A stretch of DNA of 23,103 nt from an uncultured Lachnospiraceae bacterium. GTDB taxonomy: Bacteria > Bacillota > Clostridia > Lachnospirales > Lachnospiraceae. The stretch's first letter is position 1. Each line of letters starts with the position of its first letter. Made by a program: the position numbers and the translations under genes. Positions 9,667-15,116 of the stretch are shown piece after piece. The DNA lies in the NCBI GenBank assembly GCA_937916415.1, contig CALGGH010000149.1, forward strand, positions 1 to 23,103, given 5' to 3'. The notes beneath the pieces were generated by a model, which saw nothing but the letters and a program-made list of their open reading frames with translations, searched no databases and was not told the origin of the DNA.

Positions 9667-9879
9667 ATGGAACTTCTGGCGGCCATCAAGCCGGAGAACG
9701 TCGAAGCCGGTCCCGAGTATAATCTCATTTATGCGAAGCGTGCCGGCAGGCTTTATGACGTCGAGAAGCTGACCATGTTCAATGTTCTCGAACTCTACGA
9801 AATAAAGATCGAGTCATTTGGCAACAAAAAGATATTCGTCAACAGCATTCCGGGCTGTCAGCTGACAGTGGCGAATTAG
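9667..9879 (+). CDS. Small hypothetical protein (70 aa), doubtful start
   Basis: I do not recognise this product. From ATG 9667 it gives 70 residues (MELLAAIKPENVEAG to CQLTVAN) with a mixed polar/hydrophobic pattern and no signal peptide or membrane segment. The frame is open upstream to a TTG at 9592, but that start lies inside the terminator hairpin. A ribosome-binding-like AAGGGAAG (9624-9631) has no ATG, GTG or TTG in frame at proper spacing, and ATG 9667 has no clear site. Codon choice looks native: it uses GAC and TAC before Val. It could be a real small gene with an unusual start or the 3' remnant of a larger gene. Confidence 0.4.
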   Translation: MELLAAIKPENVEAGPEYNLIYAKRAGRLYDVEKLTMFNVLELYEIKIESFGNKKIFVNSIPGCQLTVAN

Positions 9880-10055
9880 GACTTCTTATTTTGTATTTTT
9901 TGCCGTGTATTATCACGTGAATTTGAGTAAAATGGAATCATGAGCGAACGGTCATGAGAACGAAAGTCCGGCAGGGCAACAGGGCAGGGCCATGACGATT
10001 GATCCGCCGCCATGAAGGAAAAGAGCGTAGTAATTGTAGTGAAAGGAGAAACACA

Positions 10056-10538
10056 ATGGAAATCACGTTGGAAGCAGTAGAAAAGGTAATGGAGCTTACC
10101 GGAGTAGAGTTTCAGGCAGCTAAGGCAGCCCTTACTCAGGCAAACGGAGACGTGGATGAGGCCATCAAGCTGATCCAGCCCGAACCCAAGGAAACAGGAA
10201 CGTTCGAGGATGAGACCAAGAAGGCCGTTGAAAAGCTCAAAAAGGCAGTTGCTGAAGGAAACGTGGACAAGATCCAGATCCGCAGGGATGATGAGGTGCT
10301 CCTGAGCGTTCCCGTTAACGTAGGCATCGTAGGAGGAATCCTGGGACTGGCAGCGGCACCCTGGGCACTGATTGCAGGCGCCATCGCAGCATTCGGTTTT
10401 GGATGCAAGCTTGAGGTCGTTAAGTCTGACGGAACCGTTGACGAAGTGGATGCCGGCTCTGACGGAACCGTTGACGAAGTGGATGCCGGCTCTGACGGAA
10501 CCGTGGATGAGGCGGATGCCAATTCGGACGAGGAGTGA
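10056..10538 (+). CDS. DUF4342 family protein with UBA-like domain and acidic repeat tail
   Basis: The start is ATG 10056, preceded by AAAGGAG at good spacing; the longer frame from 9999 has no such site. The 160-residue product has three parts. Residues 1-45 resemble the UBA/TS-N-like three-helix fold (GVEFQAAKAALTQANGDVDEAI). Residues about 55-125 match the DUF4342 pattern: an amphipathic Lys-rich helix, then IRRDDEVLLSVPVNVGIVGG, then a hydrophobic segment with APWALIAGAIAA. The last part is three copies of an 11-residue acidic unit (SDGTVDEVDAG). The family is common in Firmicutes, but its function is not established. Membrane association is inferred from the hydrophobic stretch. It is monocistronic, ending at a strong terminator. 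Confidence 0.75.
   Translation: MEITLEAVEKVMELTGVEFQAAKAALTQANGDVDEAIKLIQPEPKETGTFEDETKKAVEKLKKAVAEGNVDKIQIRRDDEVLLSVPVNVGIVGGILGLAAAPWALIAGAIAAFGFGCKLEVVKSDGTVDEVDAGSDGTVDEVDAGSDGTVDEADANSDEE
10425..10523 (+). repeat. 33-bp tandem repeat, three copies, in the DUF4342 gene
   Basis: Copies lie at 10425-10457, 10458-10490 and 10491-10523, in phase with the reading frame. The first two are identical over 33 bp. The third differs at synonymous sites and in two residues (DEADAN in place of DEVDAG). Each encodes SDGTVDEVDAG. Identity of the first two suggests recent duplication. Confidence 0.9.
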
Positions 10539-10590
10539 CCCGCCGACTGACGTTACGTCAGCGGATGCTGACGGAGCAAGACGTAAATTT

Positions 10591-10626
10591 GGGCCATGCG
10601 CTGATGCGCATGGCCCGGTTTTTTTT
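10591..10626 (+). terminator. Strong Rho-independent terminator after the DUF4342 gene
   Basis: GGGCCATGCGC (10591-10601) and GCGCATGGCCC (10606-10616) form a perfect 11-bp stem with a TGAT loop, followed by GG and eight T. Read from the minus strand, the hairpin is followed only by AAATTT, so it mainly serves the plus strand. Confidence 0.9.
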
Positions 10627-10646
10627 ACCCGTTCGATCTGTCCTGA

Positions 10647-11021
10647 TCAAACGTCCTGAATCTTGTTGATCAGGGGAGCGATCTTTTTGAGTATCACGTA
10701 CTTTTCAAACTCGGGTTCGGTGACGTAGCATCCAACCGTCAGGTAGTCATCATCCTGAGTCAGGTGCCTGATGATGCACTTGTGCGAGAGTATCACCTCT
10801 TCATCCGTGGAATGCGTGGTGAGCATGTCCGTGAACTGGAAGCGTAAGGTGTCACCGACCCGGAGATTGGCACATTTTGGCTCAGGGAGGGATATTCTGA
10901 AGCATATTCCCCTCTCGCTGACGTTGTCGATCTTACAAGGTATTTCAGTATTGTCCTGGGCTTCATAGATCAGGGCATCCACTTCGATCCTGGCCCTGCC
11001 GTATGACCGGTTATCAGACAT
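10647..11021 (-). CDS. PilZ domain protein (c-di-GMP receptor)
   Basis: This 124-residue single-domain protein carries both halves of the PilZ cyclic-di-GMP signature. The first is RxxxR (R5-SYG-R9), and the second is [D/N]xSxxG as N33-V-S35-E-R-G38, followed by a beta-barrel-like pattern through residue ~105. Family knowledge says such stand-alone PilZ proteins change partner binding when c-di-GMP is bound. The target is not shown here, and neighbours include no cyclase or phosphodiesterase. The start at 11021 is supported by a GGGGGAG site immediately upstream on the minus strand. An AT-rich segment (11042-11056) upstream could hold its -10 box. Confidence 0.85.
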   Translation of the reverse strand: MSDNRSYGRARIEVDALIYEAQDNTEIPCKIDNVSERGICFRISLPEPKCANLRVGDTLRFQFTDMLTTHSTDEEVILSHKCIIRHLTQDDDYLTVGCYVTEPEFEKYVILKKIAPLINKIQDV

Positions 11022-11125
11022 TTGTCTCCCCCAATTGCTTTTTCTATAATATTATTCCCATGGACGGACGCGGTCAAGGGCTAATCCACAGGATGCGTTT
11101 GATCATGTTTGATTACGTTTTATAT

Positions 11126-11167
11126 GCAATTTGCGCATTTTACGTTGCAATTTGCGCATTTTACGTT
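11126..11167 (+). repeat. 21-bp tandem repeat, two copies, intergenic
   Basis: Two identical 21-bp units begin with GCAATTTGCGCATTTTACGT (11126-11146 and 11147-11167), followed by a partial third start (GCAAGTTG, 11168-11175). They lie between the divergent PilZ and DUF6033 genes. Similar sequence recurs in the palindrome near 14860 and upstream of secA near 18607 (see findings). Confidence 0.9.
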
Positions 11168-11351
11168 GCAAGTTGTCAGACAATTATGTAACATGTAAGC
11201 AGACGTGTTTTGCACGCGGCACGTCTGCAGCGAAACGGATTTCGACGTCAATGGTTCCCCGATGCGGGAGCCGCACGTTACAGCCCCTGGCCAGCCGTCA
11301 TCCTGACGGGACCTGATCGTGGGTTGGCTTCAGTACAAGGAGGTAGAAGTT

Positions 11352-12254
11352 ATGTCTGGAATTAATGGAATATCTGCATATCAGCAGACCACTCAGTCGT
11401 GGAAGACCGGCAATGCACGTAATGACGGCATAAAGACTCAGAGCGCATCCGAAACGGCACGGACCGGTTCGGCCAGTGGCAGCACTGTGTCTAAGACGGA
11501 GATCAAGGGCTGGTCGCCCATCGACGCAAACAGTTCACTCGTACCACAAAAAACCGATTATGGAATGACCATCGGCAACGTCCAGCTGTCTGACAAGGCG
11601 GCTGCTTACCTGAATACGCTTAAGTCCAAGTTCAACAACATGGAGTTCATTACCGTAAGCAGCGACATGAAGTCACAGGTTCAAAAAAATGCCGCGGCAT
11701 ACGGCAATGCCAACAAGATGGTGGTGCTGATCGATGATGAAAAGCTTGAGCGCATGGCCACGGATGAATCCTTCCGCAAAAAGTACGAGGGGATCATCGC
11801 CATGTCTCAGAGCAAGCTTACCGAGGCCAGGAACAGCTTGGCAAGCAGCGGAGCTGACGTTAAGAACTTCGGCATGTCCGTGGATTCTAACGGCAAGGAG
11901 AGCTTCTTCGCGACCGTAGGCAAGTCGCAGGAGCTGCAGAAGAAGAGGATCGAGAAGAAGGCAGCCGAGAAGAAGGAGCAGAAGGCTAAGGAAAAGAAGG
12001 CGACCGAAAAGAAGGCCCGGGAAGACCGCATCCTTAAGGCACGTGAGAAGAAAGCTGAAAAAGCCGATGATGACGGTGACGACAATGAGAATGAGGCCGT
12101 GGAGGCTGACGACAGGGAATACGTGACCATCGAGGCAGGTTCCCTGGACGAGCTTTTCTCCAAGGTTCAGTCCTATGGCTTTGACGCCGCCACGTCGCGC
12201 GTCATGGCTGATTCGGAGCGCATGGTGGGCACCCGGATCGACTTTAAGGGGTGA
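11352..12254 (+). CDS. DUF6033-type coiled-coil protein
   Basis: The start is ATG 11352, directly after a perfect AGGAGGT (11337-11343). The product has 300 residues. The N-terminal ~60 residues are Ser/Thr/Gly-rich and likely disordered. A conserved-looking middle follows (GMTIGNVQLSDKAAAYLNTL, then MVVLIDDEKLERMATDESFR, then SGADVKNFGMSVDSNGKESF). Residues about 197-237 form a Lys/Glu/Ala-rich coiled coil, residues 238-258 are acidic, and a C-terminal segment ends GTRIDFKG. From memory of the family this matches DUF6033, largely restricted to Lachnospiraceae and of unknown function. There is no signal peptide, so it is probably cytoplasmic. It shares a bidirectional terminator with the convergent LytTR gene. 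Confidence 0.7.
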   Translation: MSGINGISAYQQTTQSWKTGNARNDGIKTQSASETARTGSASGSTVSKTEIKGWSPIDANSSLVPQKTDYGMTIGNVQLSDKAAAYLNTLKSKFNNMEFITVSSDMKSQVQKNAAAYGNANKMVVLIDDEKLERMATDESFRKKYEGIIAMSQSKLTEARNSLASSGADVKNFGMSVDSNGKESFFATVGKSQELQKKRIEKKAAEKKEQKAKEKKATEKKAREDRILKAREKKAEKADDDGDDNENEAVEADDREYVTIEAGSLDELFSKVQSYGFDAATSRVMADSERMVGTRIDFKG

Positions 12255-12295
12255 ATCGTTAGTGGGTGAATTGTTAAGCGATAAATCGTTAAGCG
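12251..12295 (+). repeat. 15-bp degenerate tandem repeat after the DUF6033 gene
   Basis: Units GTGAATCGTTAGTGG (12251-12265), GTGAATTGTTAAGCG (12266-12280) and ATAAATCGTTAAGCG (12281-12295) are followed by a decayed fourth copy starting ATGAACCG. The first overlaps the stop codon of the DUF6033 gene. No function is evident. Confidence 0.75.
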
Positions 12296-12344
12296 ATGAA
12301 CCGCCTGACGGCAGAATGCCGATGAATCCATCAAATGGGGACGT

Positions 12345-12380
12345 AAAAAAGGGATGGTCAGCTGACCGTCCCTTTCTTTC
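12345..12380. terminator. Bidirectional terminator between DUF6033 and LytTR genes
   Basis: AAAGGGATGGTC (12348-12359) pairs with GACCGTCCCTTT (12364-12375) in a 12-bp stem with one G-T pair and an AGCT loop. On the minus strand it is followed by a run of T (complement of A at 12345-12350); on the plus strand by CTTTCC. The LytTR stop codon (12358-12360) lies inside the stem. Confidence 0.85.
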
Positions 12381-12735
12381 CTGAATATTTGAGGTATTCT
12401 CCCTTTATTTCCTTATATCTTGCCTTGGAAACGGGCAGCTGATCCCCATTGTCAAACGTCAGAATGTAGCTGTTGATGCTGCGAACGTAAAGCATGTTGA
12501 CGAGATAGCTTTGGTGTATGCGCAAAAAACCATACACACGAAGGATGATTTCCATGTTAGCTAAACTCTCGTATATATGGTATTCCTTGTCGCTCAAGTG
12601 GATGATGCATCTGTGATTTCCAGTCTCGATCAAGATGATCTCGTCGGTCTCAAACTTGATGTCACCCTCTATGCAGTGAAGAATGATCTTTCCTGATCTT
12701 TTGTAACCCGAATCATTCATGTTGCCGCTAGCCAT
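12358..12735 (-). CDS. Stand-alone LytTR DNA-binding regulator
   Basis: The 125-residue product is essentially one LytTR domain: IILHCIEGDIKFETDEIILIE, then HRCIIHLSDKEYHIYESL, FLRIHQSYLVNMLYVRSI, and ILTFDNGDQLPVSKARYKEIK. The FxRIHxSYxVN and LPVSxxRYxEIK motifs are characteristic. It has no receiver domain or membrane segment, so its input signal is not obvious. ATG 12735 was chosen because GGAAGGGCGAAGT precedes it. An in-frame TTG at 12774 would add 13 residues but overlaps the predicted -10 box, and an ATG six codons in is also possible. Family members bind paired 9-bp direct repeats, and such a pair lies just upstream, which suggests autoregulation. Confidence 0.85.
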   Translation of the reverse strand: MASGNMNDSGYKRSGKIILHCIEGDIKFETDEIILIETGNHRCIIHLSDKEYHIYESLANMEIILRVYGFLRIHQSYLVNMLYVRSINSYILTFDNGDQLPVSKARYKEIKGEYLKYSGKKGTVS

Positions 12736-12772
12736 ACTTCGCCCTTCCCAGCTTGTTTCTGCTCTTATTTTC

Positions 12773-12801
12773 AAGATACAAAAATGTCAGACAATTTGCA
12801 A
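12773..12801 (-). promoter_or_regulatory. Predicted promoter of the LytTR gene
   Basis: On the minus strand, TTGCAA (12801-12796) and TATCTT (12778-12773) are separated by exactly 17 bp, each matching the sigma-A consensus at 4 of 6 positions. The start codon lies about 38 nt below the -10 box. Confidence 0.5.
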
Positions 12802-12814
12802 GTTTTCTACCTAA

Positions 12815-12844
12815 ACAGACCATAAATATACATAAATAGACCAT
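12815..12844 (-). promoter_or_regulatory. Candidate LytTR operator: 9-bp direct repeats, 12-bp spacer
   Basis: On the minus strand ATGGTCTAT (12844-12836) and ATGGTCTGT (12823-12815) are direct repeats with a 21-bp period, two helical turns. This spacing is the known layout of LytTR sites such as AgrA boxes. The proximal repeat ends 13 bp upstream of the predicted -35 hexamer. The plus-strand reading (ACAGACCAT, ATAGACCAT) partly resembles the AgrA-type ACAGTTAAG. Confidence 0.55.
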
Positions 12845-13065
12845 GCACGGCATGACTGCATGATGCTTTGTGACGAGCTCCGTGACGTTCGTTCCGGAAT
12901 CTTGTCAGGGACGCATGGTGATATTGCCGGAACCGATTCCGGATCACGTCAAATCCCTTTTATCATGAAGGATTTTGTGGTAGGATGAGTAGGATGCCGG
13001 GATGTAGTGAACGACAAAAATAATATGTTGTTTACCATAAAAAAGCAAAAGTAGGAGGAAATGAA

Positions 13066-14040
13066 ATGAGTTTTGACATTCAGTATCTGCTGTTCCTGCA
13101 GGGACTCAGGAATGCCACGGGAGGCATATTCAACGAGCTGTTTAACGCAATAACCAAGTTCGCGGTAGACATCATGCCCTTTTTGCCCTTCATCGTTTTC
13201 TGGGGAGTTGACAAAAAGTGGGGATACCGCTACATATCCACGCTGTGGATCGGAGAGGTCCTTAACGGAGTGATCAAGCTGACGGTATGCGCCTACCGCC
13301 CCTGGATACGTTCGGAGCTGATAGAGCCGGCTGGAGATTCCAAGGTGGCGGCGACAGGCTATTCGTTCCCCAGCGGACACACGATGAACGGAACCGCCAT
13401 ATACGGAACCACGGTTGCATGGCAATGGAACAAGAGAAGATGGGTGGCCATTCTCTGCATGGTCATGATAGCCCTGACGGGATTTTCGAGGAACTTTCTC
13501 GGCGTGCATACGCCGCAGGACGTGCTGGTCGGCTTCTGTGAGTCGGTGATCATCATCCTGGTAGTCGGCAAGGTCATGGACAAGGTGTCCGGCAATGAAA
13601 AGACGCTTGACCTGCTTACCCTGGCAGGAGTGATAGCCATAATCGCCGTGCTCCTCTACGTCAACCTCAAGTCCTATCCAATGGATTACGTGGACGGCGT
13701 GCTGCTCGTAGATCCCCAGAGCATGATGAATGACACCTTCAAGGCTACCGGAGCCTTTTTGGGATTCCTGATCGGCAGCTACCTGGAGAGACATTACATC
13801 CGTTACGAAATCCCCGCAGGCACTTCCTGTCTTCCTTTCATGACCTGTGCCGGAGCGTTCATAGCCTTTTCATGGAAGACGTATTTTGCAGGCGCTACGA
13901 TCGTTGCCGCATTCGGTGATCACTGGGGCAATTTCATAGCGCGCTGCCTGATGATGCTGTTCGTGATGATCCTTTGGCCGATCTGCATACGCAAGGCGGC
14001 CGAAAAAGAGCGGGCAGCCGGCAGGAAGGCCGCCGCATAA
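13066..14040 (+). CDS. PAP2-family membrane phosphatase
   Basis: All three signature motifs of the PAP2 (type 2 phosphatidic acid phosphatase) superfamily are present: K71-xxxxxx-RP (KLTVCAYRP), PSGH at 102-105, and SR-xxxxx-H-xxx-D (S141, R142, H148, D152). His105, His148 and Asp152 are the expected catalytic or relay residues. The protein has several hydrophobic segments and about 130 extra residues after the core with more predicted membrane spans, so it is longer than minimal PAP2 enzymes. Substrates in this family include phosphatidate, undecaprenyl pyrophosphate and phosphatidylglycerophosphate; the sequence does not decide. The start is supported by AGGAGG seven nt upstream. It ends 15 nt from convergent queT without a visible terminator. 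Confidence 0.85.
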   Translation: MSFDIQYLLFLQGLRNATGGIFNELFNAITKFAVDIMPFLPFIVFWGVDKKWGYRYISTLWIGEVLNGVIKLTVCAYRPWIRSELIEPAGDSKVAATGYSFPSGHTMNGTAIYGTTVAWQWNKRRWVAILCMVMIALTGFSRNFLGVHTPQDVLVGFCESVIIILVVGKVMDKVSGNEKTLDLLTLAGVIAIIAVLLYVNLKSYPMDYVDGVLLVDPQSMMNDTFKATGAFLGFLIGSYLERHYIRYEIPAGTSCLPFMTCAGAFIAFSWKTYFAGATIVAAFGDHWGNFIARCLMMLFVMILWPICIRKAAEKERAAGRKAAA

Positions 14041-14055
14041 GAAACATATCAATCG

Positions 14056-14571
14056 TTATTCAACATTGGTCTTGAAAATGGCGCATCTCCTGGGATAAAG
14101 TGCTGCTAAAAGCAGCAGTCCCAGCATGCCGCATGAGATGACCTCACCGATTCCTACGGTTAACATAAAATATGGAATCGAGCCTTCAAACTTATAAACG
14201 CAGGCCAGCACGAAGGGAACGATGATCGTGTTGGCCAGGATGGGCGGCAGGGGACTTAGGTACCTTGCCGTCCTGTCATGTTTGAGCCTGACCGCGATGA
14301 AATACGTGCCCAGCGCACCGATCAGCGTGGCAAGGGATCCGAACACCGTATCCAGTAGCATGCACCCGGTCAGCACGTTGCTGATGATGCAGCCGGCAAA
14401 AAGCCCCGGTATCGCTGCCGGAGTGAAAAAGGGAAGTATGGTCAGCGCTTCCGAAAACCTGACCTGGATCACGTAATTGGCCAGTCCGAAGGCATTGGCC
14501 AAAAGGGTCAGTACGACGTAGATGGCGGCTATGATGGCCCCATGGGTGATAAACAGAGTCTTGTTATTCAT
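14056..14571 (-). CDS. queT: QueT-like queuosine-precursor ECF transporter S component
   Basis: The 171-residue hydrophobic protein has five or six predicted membrane spans and the QueT family pattern: an N-terminal helix AIYVVLTLLAN, then QVRFSEALTILPFF, then AAIPGLFAGCIISN, DTVFGSLATLIGALGTYF, LSPLPPILANTIIVPFVL, and GIGEVISCGMLGLLLL. Such proteins bind preQ1/preQ0-type precursors and work with shared ECF energy-coupling subunits, which are not in this window. It feeds queuosine synthesis for tRNAs reading NAY codons. GAGAGAGG lies 7-9 nt before the ATG. The structured leader (below) supports the assignment. Confidence 0.85.
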   Translation of the reverse strand: MNNKTLFITHGAIIAAIYVVLTLLANAFGLANYVIQVRFSEALTILPFFTPAAIPGLFAGCIISNVLTGCMLLDTVFGSLATLIGALGTYFIAVRLKHDRTARYLSPLPPILANTIIVPFVLACVYKFEGSIPYFMLTVGIGEVISCGMLGLLLLAALYPRRCAIFKTNVE

Positions 14572-14599
14572 TTTTGTTTCCTCTCTCGCGTGTCGCGAT

Positions 14600-14696
14600 G
14601 CACCTGTAGTTTTGTTTTACGTCAGGAAGGTCCCGAACTGACGTTGCTTCGAGGCTTGTTTAATGGCCTTCCTTCAATAGCATCCTCAGAAGCCAG
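14600..14696 (-). promoter_or_regulatory. Candidate preQ1 riboswitch in the queT leader
   Basis: On the minus strand, ACGTCAG (14644-14638) pairs with CTGACGT (14625-14619), closing a 12-nt loop that begins TTC. The 3' strand is followed directly by the A-rich tail AAAACAAAACTACAGGTG, as in preQ1 class I aptamers. Loop ACCT can pair with tail AGGT. Further upstream, GGCTTCTGAGG near 14694 can pair with CCTCGAAGC near 14650. AGGAAGG (14673-14667) can pair with loop sequence CCTTCCT (14630-14624), giving an alternative fold. A small TCGCG-ACA-CGCGA hairpin abuts the ribosome binding site. The class (I or III) is not decided. Confidence 0.5.
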
Positions 14697-14699
14697 TAT

Positions 14700-14728
14700 A
14701 TTATTAACTTTTTGGCCTGCGTTGTCAA
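14700..14728 (-). promoter_or_regulatory. Predicted queT promoter
   Basis: On the minus strand, a perfect TTGACA (14728-14723) and AATAAT (14705-14700) are separated by 17 bp. This predicts a leader of about 120 nt that contains the structured region. Confidence 0.7.
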
Positions 14729-14793
14729 GTGAGTTTTTTACATAATTATCCCGATTTATCGATGAATATACGTAACGAATAACGATGGCAGAC

Positions 14794-14822
14794 TTGCCTT
14801 CCTTCGTGTTACTATTTATAAG
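14794..14822 (+). promoter_or_regulatory. Predicted citrate synthase promoter
   Basis: TTGCCT (14794-14799) and TATAAG (14817-14822) are separated by 17 bp, matching the consensus at 4/6 and 5/6. Transcription from here would give a leader of nearly 290 nt that includes the long palindrome. Confidence 0.55.
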
Positions 14823-14846
14823 GCGTAATTGGGTGATGACGCACGT

Positions 14847-15012
14847 TACTTAGGAGCCGCGCATAAATTAATGTTGCAACTTGCGCAGGATGAATTCGTC
14901 CAGGCAAGGCGGAGGAAGGAGTCGTAGCGGGCTACGACGACTGACGACAACGATGCATGGGCGAATTCAGGCAAGGAAGTTGTAACAATTAATTATGCGT
15001 GGATCCTTAGTA
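14847..15012. repeat. ~166-bp imperfect palindrome (MITE-like or RNA hairpin)
   Basis: The arms TACTTAGGAGCCGCGCATAA (from 14847) and TTATGCGTGGATCCTTAGTA (to 15012) are imperfect inverted repeats. Pairing continues inward through TTAAT, GTTGCAAC/GTTGTAAC and the shared GAATTC blocks to about 14900/14960. A roughly 20 x 20 unpaired part follows, then an apical hairpin GTCGTAG-CGGG-CTACGAC (14921-14938) at the exact centre. TA dinucleotides flank CTTAGG...CCTTAG, as in Tc/mariner or IS630-derived MITEs, but no transposase is present. Confidence 0.75.
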
Positions 15013-15042
15013 CAGCGAGGATTTTTGACGAAGCGATCAGAA

Positions 15043-15066
15043 AAGCAGACAAGCAGACAAGCAGAA
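15043..15066 (+). repeat. 8-bp tandem repeat, three copies, before citrate synthase
   Basis: AAGCAGAC occurs twice (15043-15050, 15051-15058) and is followed by AAGCAGAA (15059-15066). It lies in the predicted leader, about 50 nt before the start codon and outside the ribosome binding site. Confidence 0.85.
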
Positions 15067-15116
15067 TTAAAAGTTATTCTGTAACAGATCCTCACTTAAA
15101 AACGGAGAAAACGAGC

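Noticed and set aside
9900..9933. Possible promoter (TTGCCG ... TAAAAT) before the DUF4342 gene
   Set aside because: The spacing is 22 bp, outside the sigma-A range.
11126..11175. Possible CRISPR-like array
   Set aside because: The two 21-bp copies are directly adjacent with no unique spacers and no cas genes nearby.
12894..12942. Inverted repeat CCGGAATC ... GATTCCGG upstream of the PAP2 gene
   Set aside because: The arms are only 8 bp with a 33-nt loop and no T run, so it is too weak to call a terminator or operator.
12949..13794. Minus-strand open frame of 281 codons opposite the PAP2 phosphatase gene
   Set aside because: The plus strand has a complete PAP2 motif set and an AGGAGG site. 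The antisense product is His/Gln-rich with no family features.
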